Shown here: positions 11,055 through 22,149 of the stretch, one piece after another
Numbering within the stretch: position 1 is the first letter of the stretch
Layout: every line of letters begins with the position of its first letter
Assembly: GCA_009760855.2 (NCBI GenBank)
Contig: WPIO01000005.1
Coordinates: forward strand, 2,593,501 to 2,657,500
Direction of reading: 5' to 3'
DNA length: 64,000 nt
Source of the DNA: Cristatella mucedo
Lineage: Eukaryota > Bryozoa > Phylactolaemata > Cristatellidae
Position numbers and translations under genes: made by a program
Notes under the pieces: generated by a model
Databases searched by the model: none
What the model saw: only the letters and a program-made list of their open reading frames with translations
What the model was told of the DNA's origin: nothing

Positions 11055-13200
11055 GTTGCACTTTGAAAGCCGCTGAATTAAATCCAAAGAGAATTGGATG
11101 TTCGCATAGCGATTGTATGGTCAATTTGACACCGATTACGGCATTAGACCGGGAAATTGTTGTCGATTGCCATACATTACCCCCAGATTGGACGTGCTCC
11201 ATGGATTAACTTTATATATTAATCGCTTGACACACGGCGAACTTTTGTATGCACTGCACAATTGAACTTGGGACAGCCGGTTTCTACTCGATTTGTGAAC
11301 ATTTGAGACTAGGTGTGTGCCATTACTGTCAATTACCATGCATTGCCCCTAGATTAAACGCACACAATAGGTTAAAATTACGTGGTGAACTTCAAACACA
11401 GAAAATTGTTATATGCAATGAGAATTAGAGCATCGCTCAGCTGATTTCAAGTCGATTTGTGACGGATTGAGTGTACCGGCCATTGCTGACGATTGCCATG
11501 CATTGTTGGACAATTAACCTGCAGAATTGCTTGGAATTTTAGTGGCCGCACTTTTAACAGACGGAGTTTTTATGTGCAAAGATGAGAATTTAAGCTTCGT
11601 GCAGCCAACATTTAGTCGATTTGATGTTAAATTTAGTGGATTGCGGTTTTGGGCCAAACCATTGTTGTTGATTGCCATTCATTCCAAGATATTTTACGTG
11701 CTCAATAAATTGAAATGATGTGGTTCACTTTGAAAGCAGTGAGCTGTAAGACTCAAGGAAAGTTGGAGCTTTTCCAGAACGTCCAGGCCGCTTTGCTAGG
11801 GATCGTAGAGGATTGCTGCATTGGCCCCACTGATAGCCATGGATATCCATGCAGTGCTCGAAAATGAAGCTGTACACTGGCTCTAAGGCTTTTGAATAAA
11901 CTTTCATAACCAAGAAACGTTGCATGTTGTGAGTATTGAAGATTCAACCAGCCAATTACTAGTCAATTTGTGGTGTCCTATCACTGATAGCAGTATAGGC
12001 CCTGGCTATTGTTGTCGATTGCTATGTGCTGCCAGCGATTGTACGTGAACAACTCGTTAAAAAATTGTTCGGCATACTTTGTGGACTACTATGGCATTTC
12101 AGGAGGTCAAGGAGGCACATTAGGCCAGAAGAAGCCACGCCTACTCCACGGGAGCACGGCCACATGAACAAACCGTCACAACAGATGCACAAATCCAAAC
12201 GAGAATTATAGGGGTAGACATTTATTATTACTCACCGGTCAGCCACTTTAGTTTCAAGCAAGCGCCTAATATCAGCTCTAAAAATAAACACAGGTCGAAG
12301 ATGACTTGAGCTGCAAGCAGCAGTAATGACTTCGAATAAAACTCTGACAACTAAATTAGGCCGGATCCAATAATAAATAACTAGGCGGCTTAACGCCGGA
12401 CTGGAGTACTAGCTAGGCTAAATCTGGCCTAAAGGTTGGAGTTTGCCAACATTTGAGTTGGAACAATGCGATAGCACTTTAAACACAGTTTGCTGCAATA
12501 CGCAAGAAAATGTGGAGCTTCTCTATGCCTCTCTATATCATTTAAGAAAGATAAAAAAGATTGAGGTAATAGCCTGGGCTATTGCCACGATTGCCATGCA
12601 TTACCCCAGATCAAGTATGCAGATGAGTTACGATTACGAGGGTGCACTTTAAACATAGTAAAATGTTAAATGAAATGAGAATTGAAGCTTCACTTAGCCA
12701 GTTTCTGGTCTATTCGAGACGAATTGCCGTAGCGGTCCTGGCCATTGCTGGCGACTACCTCGCATTGCCCTACAATTAGGGAGCAAATTAGCTGGAAAGT
12801 GAAATGATTTAACTTCGAAAGCAGTGAAGTTTTACACGCACTGGGCATTGTAGCCTTGAACATCAAATTTCTGGTAGAGTTGCGTTTGATTTATTAGATG
12901 TGCATGAACAGTGCATATGAGACTAAGGGTCAAGCCAGTGCTGTTGATTGCCGTGCATTGCCTCAGATCGTACAAGCACAATAGGTTTAAATCATGCGGT
13001 TGCACTTTGAACATTGTGTGCCATGTAATGTATACCAAACTAGAGCGATACTAAACCAATTTATGGGCATTTAATAGCGGAAAGGAGATCAATGCTTAAT
13101 TGACCAGAGCCACAGCAGTCGTATGCCGTGCCTTTTTGGCGAATTCTGAGGTGCCGAATGGCTTGAATTTATGCGGATGTGCATTTCACACAGTATTCTT
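11055..13200. repeat. Degenerate satellite, period about 165 bp
   Basis: A recurring block, core GATTGCCATGCATTGCC, appears at roughly 11,167, 11,329, 11,497, 11,669, 12,019, 12,590, 12,750, 12,948 and 13,115. It is flanked in constant order by CCATTGCTG before it, CAGATT-ACG-GCACAATAGGTT after it, then GGTTGCACTTTGAA, AATGAGAATT-AGCTTC and AGTC-ATTTGTGA. Spacing is mostly 160-170 bp. Units are only partly alike, so the array is old. Bases about 12,070-12,440 interrupt the register and are probably an insertion. Confidence 0.7.
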
Positions 13201-13274
13201 TTATGTCCAATAGAAAACGGAAATCGGCACAATCTATTTCCATTCACTTTGCAGTGGATTGCAGTGGAGTGTGG

Positions 13275-13440
13275 GCCGGGATTGCCCATGAGGTAAGCTA
13301 CTCGCTCTTCACGACCAAGGTCGTGGGTTCGAATTTTGCAGTGAGCGATCCTCTATTGTCCAGTGCAATTTATAGCGATGGCCGTTAAGGGTCTTCTGCC
13401 GCTGTACAAATGAAACCCTTGAATAAGCAAGCATTACGAT
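13275..13440 (+). repeat. SINE S1 copy
   Basis: tRNA-like head with GACCAAGGTCGTGGGTTCGA (box B region), then AGCGATCCTCTATTGTC, GATGGCCGTTAAGGGTCTTC and TGCCGCTGTACAAATGAAAC. It lacks the final AATCAGCT seen in other copies. Confidence 0.7.
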
Positions 13441-14111
13441 ATTTCCTCGGCCGTTGCAGTCGATTGCAGCTCATTGCACGAGAACGATAGCACCTATGCA
13501 AGTTAAATTTTTCGAAAACACTTTTTGCAGAGTCATCTATAAAGGAACTTTTCCCATAGTATTTCTTTTGTTCTTTGGTTCAATGCACTGGATTGTGGTG
13601 GATTTCGGTAGTCGCTCCAGCCGCTCCAATCGATTTCCACAGGGTTTTTAAGAACGTGACCTAAGTACGGTGCGAAATTTTTGTGGATTCACTTGGATTA
13701 CGTTGTAGTTTTATATTCTTAGTTGGAGCTTAGCACAACCGTCTTGCGATGGATTTAAGGTGGCTTTACGTGGACTGAAGTTCAGATTTGGGTCTTTACA
13801 GTCAATTGGCGTGACAATGCGTGAGCCCCGAGGTATGAAATTTACTAGCTGCATAAAAATGATTGTGTACTAAAATATTCACTCGAAAATTGAGCTTCGC
13901 GGAGCGGATATCCCATTAATTTCAGCTTTTCATGGATTATAGTAGATTGCAGTAATTCATCCGACCCGTCTGTCTCTCTCCCTCTCTGAAATGTCAGAAC
14001 ATTTGCAAACTATAGGTACATGCACCACCAAAGATTTGTCGTCACGAGTGTTCTACTTCTATTCTTAGCTTTCTTTGGATCGCACAAACAGTCATAGAAG
14101 ATCACTATGAT
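13441..14111. other. No gene seen
   Basis: Contains GATTGCAG/CATTGCA echoes of the neighbouring satellite (13,450-13,620), otherwise nothing recognisable. Confidence 0.35.
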
Positions 14112-14285
14112 GCTGGGTCGATGTCCCGGAGGTTAAGTGCTCACTCGTCGCGACCCGGTTTGTGGGTTCCAGTTCTGCAACGGGCGATCCTTTACCGTCA
14201 ACTGCAAGACGTGGCCATAGCCATCAGGGTTCATCTGCCGCTACACAAATGAGGCTGTTGAATCAGCAAACCTCGTTTGCTTTAT
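14112..14285 (+). repeat. SINE S1 copy
   Basis: Box A-like CCCGGAGGTTAAGTGCTCAC, box B GGGTTCCAGTTCTGC, then GGGCGATCCTTTACCGTCAA, CTGCCGCTACACAAATGAGG and CTGTTGAATCAGC. A full-length copy of the family, about 170 bp. Confidence 0.75.
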
Positions 14286-14700
14286 AAGCAAATTAAGGCC
14301 GGTAAAAATCGGTAGCCTGTTCTGTATGAGTGTCTCCAGCCGCTGCAGTTTCAGTGGGAGTCTCACGGAGACGCAGCAGACGCACGTGCACATTTAACGA
14401 AACTCTCTTTTATTACTCTCAAAGGGCACATATTTGAGAGCCAATCATTGCAGCAGATGACGCGAAATAGAACGTGCATTAGTGGCCAGCCGCTGTGCAG
14501 CTTCAATGGCTTAACTACTGGCCCCAGGTGAGGCATGGGCATTAGTCACAAACGCTTCGCTAATTACAGCAGAAGCCGTAGGCCCACAAACACCTGCAGC
14601 ACCTAAAGGATGGGTTAGGGAAATTTGGATACTAGCAGCTACAGCCGGGACGCTGAGTAAAAAAACCTTTCGTCGCAAACCAGGTGGAAGTCCGACTTAC

Positions 14701-14798
14701 CAGGCTCCCGAAAATAGGCCATGCAATTAATACCGTTTGCTGGAATGAGCCGAACAAGATGCTGAGACCGCTGTCGCCGACGCACCTTTGGACTCGGC
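14701..14798 (-). CDS. SLC18B1-like MFS transporter, exon 2 (gene 2)
   Basis: A 98-nt minus-strand exon with a CGTCGCAG acceptor and a perfect GTAAGT donor. In the frame set by exon 1 it reads two bases plus 32 codons, ending GLSILFGSFQQTVLIAWPIF then GSL. This matches helix 2 and the following P-x-F-G loop of SLC18B1-type MFS carriers. In the other frame its first bases read AESKGASAT, which is what the family has between helix 1 and helix 2 (E-A-x-x-K-G-A-S). The exon therefore carries a one-base shift inside itself, which is offset by a shift at the C tract of exon 1 (see findings). The 300-bp intron to exon 1 is typical. Its neighbours belong to the same gene. Confidence 0.75.
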
Positions 14799-14859
14799 CT
14801 GCGACGATGCACAGACAGAGCTGGGCGTCGAGCGCCTCCCCAGCCGCCAGCGTGGCATC

Positions 14860-15700
14860 GCTGCCCGCACGCTGCCCCAATCTCACTGGCGCTCAAGCTC
14901 GAGCTCACGCTGCCCCGAAGCTCCTCGTGGCGGAAAGCTCCGCGTCCGAGGCTCCAAGAAGCTCGTGTCAGCCCCGCCCCCGAGGACTGCTACAGGCTGC
15001 GGCTGCGGCTCGCAGCCTCAGTAGCAGGCAAGCTGAGTAGCCACGACCCGCGACGAGTTGGTAGGAGCGTCGGCCGGCCGCTGCTCTGCAGCGCTCACCT
15101 CGCGGGGGGGGGGGGGAGAAGAACGGCATGAGGACGGCGAAGGGCATATGTGAGCTGAGGTTGGGCAGCGCGAGCGCGAAAACCGTCTGCTTCTCGCGTC
15201 CCGCCAGACGTCGGCGGCAGGTGCCGATGCGTCGCAGCCCTTTGGCACCGATCAGAGTGCGGCCTTTAGGCGTCTCGGCAGCGGCCCGAGGCGGCTCTCT
15301 GCCTCTCTCGCCGCCGTTCGCTCTCGAGCTTCGGCGGGCGAGGGACGGCTGGCTGTTGCGGCAGGGCTGCGCCAGTGCGTCCGACGCTCGGTTGCTGGTA
15401 GCTGACATGCCAGGAGACGAGAGCGACAGCGGCTCGATGCTTTCGCTCACAGGTCGCACGACTTCGCAGTGTCCAGGTCATGCCTTGGGGCGGGTGGAGC
15501 TAGGCCACTTGGATTTGCAACCGAGCCTCAGACGACGCTCGGAGAGCTTCGAGCCGTCGGTGAGGCAGCGTCTTATCGAGTTGGCTCCTTAGTTCCTCAG
15601 TTAGTTGAACAAGTAGATTAAACGTCGTCGCCGGACAGAGGAGACTCGATATTTATTCCGCTCCGGCATATGCAGTCTATACACACGCGGAGCAAGGAGA
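14860..15700. promoter_or_regulatory. GC- and CpG-rich island over gene 2 start
   Basis: Dense in CpG and C/G runs compared with the AT-rich surroundings. It covers exon 1 and the start codon of the minus-strand transporter gene 2. This position is typical of an unmethylated promoter region, but no TATA box or clear initiator was singled out. Methylation status is unknown. Confidence 0.5.
15099..15408 (-). CDS. SLC18B1-like MFS transporter, exon 1 (gene 2)
   Basis: Minus-strand exon from an ATG at 15,408 to a CGAG/GTGAGC donor; 103 codons plus one base. The first 70 or so residues are a low-complexity, Arg/Ala/Ser-rich cytosolic leader. Then comes REKQTVFALALPNLSSHMPF followed by AVLMPFF. 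This is the conserved first helix of SLC18B1/vesicular-transporter MFS proteins (x-L-x-N-x-S-S-x-x-x-S-x-L-x-P-F-F). The helix is followed by a run of 13 C that encodes SPPPP just where the family has P-x-E-A. The start is uncertain: the frame is open further up to 15,459, and the chosen ATG has G at -3. The function inferred from the family is proton-coupled export or vesicular uptake of polyamines or amines. Confidence 0.7.
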
Positions 15701-16214
15701 GGACGGACACAAGTCACTAGGAGGAGCTTATGCATGCGAAGTGGTTAGAATGACTTCAGGGCAAACTTTAAAGAAGTCGGCGACCGGATGAAGAGCGGCG
15801 GATTTGCTGGCCCAGCCGATGATAGGTTCATCGATTACCAGTACAAGAGCACACATAGAATTTCCGAGTCTTGGAATTCGGTCGAATCTTCGCACGAATC
15901 CAAGTCTGTAACTCGACGCCGAGACTGAGCAGGCAATACGCAGGCAAGTTTTCTATGGCTTGCTCAAAGGCTAAGTGGCTTTTGGTGCTTCTAGATAGTG
16001 AACAGACATCATCCCACGAAGCGAAGAGATAATGAGAAGCATAGCAAAGTCAGGATGGGCAGTCGAGGAAGTGAATAGCAGGAACTCAGTCAATCAGGAC
16101 GGCGGGAAATTCTCAGTTTTCCTTAGCCATGCGATCGGCATGCCGTTGGTTTCTCATCGTTTTCGTCTCGCAGTTCGTACCATAATTGCTATTAAGTTAA
16201 GTATGCATGTATGT
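15701..16214 (-). repeat. Spacer with decayed LINE A piece
   Basis: Bases about 15,960-16,100 read like the reversed 3' UTR of LINE A (AAGTGGCTTTTGGTGCTTCT, GAACAGACATCATCCCACG, GAAGCATAGCAAAGTCAGGA). It precedes a better copy at 16,215, so two LINE A 3' ends lie in tandem on the minus strand. The rest, upstream of gene 2, shows nothing. Confidence 0.5.
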
Positions 16215-16800
16215 ATATCTCTCGTCTGTAACTCCACAAAGTCATAAATACTATGTGGGTGTTATGCAGGAGATATTTGTATAGCGCACTCGTAGCCTAA
16301 GCGGCTCTCGGTACTCATTCAGTAGCCAACAGACTTCATCTCACGCAACAAGGAGACAGTGGAAGCATAGCAGAGTCCGGAGAGCAGTTGAGGTAGTGAG
16401 TAGCATGGAAGTAGCAGCTCAGGACCGCTGAAAAAGACGAGCCATAGTCGGCAGCTGGAGAGTAGTTGTCGTTGCCTAAGATTTGTGGAAGTGAGTTCTA
16501 CATTACTGGACCTGCATAGCTAAAGCTTCTGTCGCCAACGGTCTTTAAGCAGAGGAATGGAACAGCTAGTTTATTGTCCACACAGGACCTGAGAGGGCGA
16601 AGAGGCTGAAACTGGCGAAGCAGTTCAGCTAGGGACGAAGGAGCCAAGCCTTGGCGGGCCTTGTGGGTTAGTGTAAGAACTGTATTCTGTATCCGTTGCT
16701 CAACCGGCATTCATCCTAGCTCTTTTTGCAAAGAAGCTACGTGCTCAAACCTTTGGGACTTGAAGACTTACCTTTAAGTCAACCAAGGCGCTGGCATGAG
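16215..16800 (-). mobile_element. LINE family A, 3' end copy A2
   Basis: On the minus strand this encodes the LINE A C-terminus (16,498-16,710: MPVEQRIQNTVLTLTHKARQ, GLAPSSLAELLRQFQPLR) and then the 3' UTR, with CTCACGCAACAAGGAGACAG and TGTAACTCCACAAAGTCATA on the plus strand. The 5' end is truncated just after the RT thumb region. Confidence 0.75.
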
Positions 16801-17069
16801 GAGATAAAACGATCAAGGAAAGCCTGAATATGATGATGGTAAACTGCCTTTACCCAAGGCTCGTAGCTGCAGGCACACGGACGGAGTAGATAATAATAAT
16901 ATGATGAAGATCGACAGAGAACAGCAGATGGCCATATGATGTCATCTCATCAATGACATGAGGTGACGTCTCATCAATGGGGTACTTTAATTACTACCAA
17001 GCACTGAAATGTCGTGGTTGTGTTCCCAGAAGCACCAGCATACTTAAAGCTGGCACTATTACCCTAAGG

Positions 17070-17228
17070 AGCGCCAGGCCGGCAAAACATGTGGCTGTCC
17101 AGGCGAATCCAATTTTCTCGGTCAGGTAGCCGCCAGCTGGCAGTAGGACGAACAACCCAAGTGCAGAGCCGCGTCTTAGCAGCCCACTGACCATGCCACG
17201 TGTTGGCAAGTGGTCCGGGTGACGGATA
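17070..17228 (-). pseudogene. Decayed copy of the SLC18B1-like late exon
   Basis: On the minus strand it reads RGMVSGLLRRGSALGLFVL then PAGGYLTEKIGFAWTATCFA and GLALLR. It is close in DNA to the exon at 2,153-2,321 (the stretch 17,070-17,150 differs at few places) but not to the gene 1 exon at 30.1 kb. The 5' acceptor and the first codons are gone, the conserved TYG is TRG, the GP of the GA-F-x-GP motif is lost, and the last Met codon is AGG. It is not expected to be spliced into a working protein. It shows that the region duplicated at least twice. Confidence 0.75.
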
Positions 17229-17811
17229 TATCCAATGGAGAGTAGGCTCCATATTTTGGGTCATGCCCAGTAGTGACGTTGGATTTACAAGACTACCTAC
17301 CCAGCTTGCTGTGCAGCCCCCTCATCGTAATTCAATGCAGGAAGGTGATTGCATGCCTATAACTGTTGCCACAGTTTATTATGGATGGCTATGAATAATT
17401 CGGCCTAGCACGATTAAAAGCATTGGGCTTTTAACGTATAGCCCAAGATGACTTATTGGTTTGTCTCAGCACAGCATATGATAATCCTAAGTTTTAATAT
17501 AATGTTGCTTGAAGATGGGAAAAGTGACAAAGAGCTGAGGTTATGCAGGCCTATTGCAATTCCATTTTGGCAGGGCTACCGAAAAAAGCCACGGTGCGTC
17601 AGCACCCGGTACTGATTGCGGCAGCAAGGTTTATAAACAAGTCGCGAGGCTCTTACTTTCTAATCCTTTGCTAAAAATTTCTCTGAGACACAGAGTTAAA
17701 TTCTTTCACAGAAACCTAATGCCAGCCGCAGCTTGGCTCCTGCTTTGCAGTTCAGGCTTTGATTGAGCCATAGAAAACTCTTCGGCGTAGCATCCATTAC
17801 GAGCTGCGGTT
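17229..17811. other. No gene seen
   Basis: No recognisable coding or repeat structure. Confidence 0.35.
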
Positions 17812-17925
17812 ATAATAATAATAATAATAATAATAATGCACTTGATAAAGCACCCTCAGAGAACTCAACCTCTTTCTAGGCGCTTTACATTTGCTTTGTG
17901 GCTACTGGTGGATATACAGTATATT
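17812..17925 (-). repeat. LINE family B 3' tail, copy B9
   Basis: (ATA)n then ATGCACTTGATAAAGCACCC, TCAGAGAACTCAACCTCTTT and CTAGGCGCTTTACATTTGC: the reversed LINE B 3' end. Confidence 0.8.
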
Positions 17926-18484
17926 ACACTAGTTTAGAAAGATAATTTTCCGGGCCAATTTCAGCCTCCTGGCACTCTTAGGCCATCTATGGTTAATACA
18001 TTAGCCACTTCAAACCTACCCTCAAAGACTCGTGGGCTGCAAAAGCTTTTCCTCGACATATATAAGACAGTGGAACTTACTTAATGCCATGCAAACGAAA
18101 GGACATCCTCTAACCTGCCAACTGTAAAATACCATTTCCAGCCGTCCTGAGCTGCTACTTTCAATCTAACTACTTCCTCGAAAACAATCCTGACTCGGCT
18201 CTAGATCCCACTCTTTGTGCACGACAGTCCTCTTGGCTATCGTTTACCTACCGAAAAATCTCAAATAACCCTTGAGTGGGCTAATGACAACTTGACAACT
18301 CGCCCTCGTAACACCCACTTGGCCTTTGCGGCTTTGTGGACTTAAAAATTACATCACATCATTCAACATCCTTATACCTGCAAGTCACCTGCTGAGCATT
18401 TGACCTTCATCACAAACATAACTGGCGTCAGGATTTTTTTAAGGGCCTTGCTCGAAGCTTTCAGAGACTGGACAGATTCATTGT

Positions 18485-19410
18485 GCTGTAACGTATCTAC
18501 GTCTGTAACTAGACAAAACCACAAAAACTATTTGGGTATTACGCGGTAGAGTTTATAATGGACTGACAGCCTAAGCGGCTTTCGGTACCCATTCGGTAGC
18601 CAACAGACTTCATCTCACGCTAAATCGAGTAAGTGGGAAGCATAGCAGTCAGGCGAGCAGTTGAGGTAGTTGGTAGCATGAAAGTAGCAGCTCAGGATCG
18701 CTGCAACAGATAAGCCACAGTCAGCAGCAGGAGAGTAGTTGTCATTGCGTAAGAATTGTGGAAGCGAGTTCCACAGTCTAGGACCTGCAGAGCTAAAGCT
18801 TCTGTCGCCAACGGACTTTAAGCGGAGGAATGGAAAAGCTAATTTATTGTCTATACAGGACCTGAGGCACGAGGAGGCTGAAGCTGATGCAGCAGTTCAT
18901 CTAGTTATGGAGGAGCCAAGTCGTGGAGGGCCTTGTTGGTCAGCTTAAGAACTTTGGTCTGTATCCATTGATCAACCGGCAGCCATCCTAGCTCTTTTGA
19001 CAAAAGAGACTCGTGGTCAAACCTCTGGGACTTGAAAACCAGTCTGGCAGACATATTAACAGCCATTTGCTGTGGTCTAGTAGCTTTTTTTTGGTAGCCC
19101 AGCCAAGAGGGAATTACAATAATCAAGCCGAGACAGAACTACAGAGCTAGTTATATTTTGCAAGCCACTATGGCTGACAGCTCCACATCTTAAATAGTAT
19201 TGAACGTGATGGCTAGCTGTAGAAGCAGTGAATGATGCTTTAAAAATTTAGGCAGCTGTTGAAGACAGTAACGAAATTTTGAGCATGTGGTGATGGTCGC
19301 ACCAGCAGCATCGCCTATCAGAGGAGCAAAGCCTTTTAATCCAGACAAACGCTTAGTGTGTCCTACGAGCAGCAGGTCGGTTTTATTGTCATCAGTCATT
19401 CGAAGCGTCA
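18485..19410 (-). mobile_element. LINE family A, copy A3
   Basis: Minus-strand reverse-transcriptase C-terminal half and 3' UTR. Frames at 19,190-19,399 read NKTDLLLVGHTKRLSGLKG and those at 18,905-19,126 read SARLVFKSQRFDHESLLSKE then LGWLPVDQWIQTKVLKLTNK, collinear with A1 at 35,010-35,520. Frameshifts separate the pieces. It ends with the LINE A 3' UTR (GTCTGTAACTAGACAAAACC on the plus strand). Confidence 0.8.
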
Positions 19411-19949
19411 GTCAAAGAATTGAGGTAAGCCCAGTTTTGTGGCTGGGTAATAGCCGAAATTGAAAAGAAAAGAAGACAGCATTCGGCTGCAATCCTGTGA
19501 TTCACAATCTTCCAATGGCAGATTGAGAACCTAACTTGGAAGTCGATTTTTCCAAGGAAATGAATTAAATTAAACCCGTATTGCTTTTAAAGAGCAGCGA
19601 TCGTTTGTTTGAGCTAATATTGGACTAAAGTGCAAGAAAAACTGATATGACCGTCGGAGTAAACTCTCCTCGTTTGGGAAACATTACAAGTATGGAAGTT
19701 ATTGAAATGTGTCTATGCTGCAAACTATGCAAATAGATATACTATTAGCACCTAAGCCTTGCTGAGATTTTCTTTCGAATGAACCCGCGGTAAAATCAAC
19801 GAAAACGGAAGTAGTAGTTAAAATAAACGGTAGAGGGAAGGTGTAAGGTCGACACTGTAACTGTTAGTCGTCTGCTTTTTTATTAGATAAACGGTCGGGA
19901 ATAGCTAGGCCAGATAGCAGCCATCTCGGAGCAGCCAGAAGTGGAGATC

Positions 19950-20230
19950 CTAAAGGCTTTTGATCCGACTTACCTTACCGAAATATATTCATATCAATCT
20001 TCACATATTGCTACCAGCTCCTCTAACTCTAATCATTGTTCCTCTCGAACCAACCTCGATTCTTGTCAAGACCGTGCCACGTCAAGTCAGGTCATCTGCT
20101 CACAAATCCTGGAACTAAATGCCAAATGACATCGGGACACCCCTGATTGAGGGAACTGATTCAAGCTCGACATTCAATCTTTCAGGGCAGCATTTGGTCT
20201 CTTTGGGTGAATAATAATATTAATAATAAT
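19950..20230 (+). repeat. Decayed LINE B-like 3' fragment
   Basis: GACCGTGCCACG, CCTGGAACTAAATGCC and GGCAGCATTTGGTCTCTTTG follow the order of LINE B copy B2 (39,870-40,010). An ATAATAATATT stretch at the end resembles its tail. Weak similarity; old. Confidence 0.4.
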
Positions 20231-20465
20231 ACATCTAAATAGTGTCCGTGGAAAACATGATCTATTTTTAGGCATTTTACATAAATTGTCTTAATGAGCT
20301 TTAGCCTGATGCAATGATATAATTGTAATTACAATAATACACTTGATAAACCGCCCTCAGAGAACTCTATCTCTTTCTAGGCATTTTAAATTTGCTGCAA
20401 AGGAAACACGGTCGAATGGTGTGTGGTATCATGCTTGATAAACAACATGAATAACGTAGTTAGGG
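20206..20465 (-). repeat. Two LINE B 3' tails in tandem (B10)
   Basis: Plus strand: ATA-rich run then ACATCTAAATAGTGTCCGTG, AAAACATGATCTATTTTTAG (20,206-20,290). Then at 20,335-20,465 ACACTTGATAAACCGCCCTC, AGAGAACTCTATCTCTTTCT, and the upstream part ATCATGCTTGATAAACAACA. Both are reversed LINE B ends. Confidence 0.65.
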
Positions 20466-21959
20466 GTGATGAATGTTATGACCAACCAAATGATATGCTT
20501 TCTTCCCGACCTATGCACATTATGTAGTGAGAGACTTATTTCACATTAGGAGGACAACAGATGTTTTAATAATATTGTTTGTAGTTTTTAGTGAAAAAAA
20601 CAAAGTCGCAACTTCATAATTTTTTCTAGAAAAGACTAAGGCTCCGTGGTATGGGCTAAGTAATTTATTAGGCATTATAGATTTCGACTGAGCTTCAGCC
20701 TTAATCTAGGCTAAGCTATCACGCGTTAATTGACAATTTTGAGCAATTTCGGGCACCCTGAAGGCTTCTGCTAATGACTAAAAATGTATACTTGCAATGG
20801 TCAGTCTCACTGTTAAATAATGTTAGGAATACCCTCTTGTTAAAGCTGGAGCGTTATTGCTTTTAAGCACATCATACAGAGTTTTAGGGGCCCATCCGAA
20901 TTGGAAAAGGTCTGACACTTCTTCTTGCTGCTCGACTCAACCATTCTCTGCTGCCAGTTGTAGTGTGTGTCACGAGGCTCGAGCTTATTAAACGCAACGG
21001 ACAATTGAAGCACCATCATTAGTGCTCTAGAAATGTATATGTGTAGATAAAGAACTGCGAGATGACGAATATGACTCACAAGAGGGCAGCCTCAGGGTAT
21101 GCTGCCATTAGTAGGATGACGTCAGGCCCCATAAGTCGGCAAGGCAGTCAGCCGCTCTCTAGCACGAGTCTTTGAGCTGCCTGTTGCTTTGGATCAGCCA
21201 AAGATAAGTCTCCTTAATCACTAAAAATGGGCACTCACAATTAAACCGCATTGGAAATGTTCCAGTCATGTTTTCTGCATTCAACACTAATCAGAGGAAC
21301 AGCCGCATCGTCATCAAAGATACACGATGCAGGCGTACGTTTAATCAGTATGCTCACGTGCTCACAAAGATCCACCAGTAAGTTGATCGCCGCTTTGAAG
21401 CAGATGGTTTATGTCTGGATATTGATAACGCTTCAATTCAGCATTTTATTAGTCTCCAAATCAATTTACATTCTCTCGCAAGAGCAATTCCTGCACTTGC
21501 ATTCTGAAGATGGAACTTGTGCTCTCGGTTTATGCTCTAATAATCACGGCTTAGGCTAACTACATGAAATGCATAGCAAATGCCTAGAAAAAACAATGCT
21601 TTCAATCTACCGAAGATTGCAATGAATTGCTAAGATACTCTATTTACCTATATTTTTAAGCCATCTAGGAAATATTAGCAACCTTATTGAGATTATTGCC
21701 ACCATCAGCTCAGCTATGTCAAGATGATTTCTTGTCTGTAGCTACTCTATCCACATTGAAATCAGGCGGGATGCTCATTCGAGACCTGCCATTTTGAAGT
21801 ACCACTTCAATATTTTTCATTCGAGCCATCGTTCCTACGTACTTAGTTTTCCAGCTTGTTCCTCTACTTTGAGCTTTGGATTGTGGTGTATACTAAGCCA
21901 GAAGCCTGATGATAAGTCATGCATCGGAAGCAGCTATCCCGGGTTCAGGGTTAAGCAAT
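20466..21959. other. No gene recognised
   Basis: AT-rich. A 102-codon plus-strand open frame at 21,251-21,559 has no recognisable domain. Confidence 0.35.
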
Positions 21960-22080
21960 AGCTGGCTATAATATTAATAATAACAATGATAATGCACTTG
22001 ATGATGCGCCCCCGAGAACTCAATCTCTTTCTAGGCGCTTTAAATTTGCTGCAAAGGGTTATAATTGTATCACTGGTATT
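21960..22080 (-). repeat. LINE family B 3' tail, copy B11
   Basis: TAATATTAATAATAACAATG, ATGCACTTGATGATGCGCCC, CCGAGAACTCAATCTCTTTC and TAGGCGCTTTAAATTTGCTG on the plus strand. Confidence 0.8.
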
Positions 22081-22149
22081 GTCAACTATTTTCCATGTAA
22101 TCGTTTCCTTTTCTACCTGCATCACTGATTACAAACTTTCCACACTTAA

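Noticed and set aside
14968-15592. Plus-strand open frames of 118-154 codons over the GC-rich island
   Set aside because: They overlap the minus-strand exon 1 with its recognisable helix 1 and have no domain themselves; GC-rich DNA has few stops.
15790-15850. Similarity of GCTGGCCCAGCCGATGATAG to bases near 63,970
   Set aside because: Only about 20 bases, with no extension on either side; probably chance.
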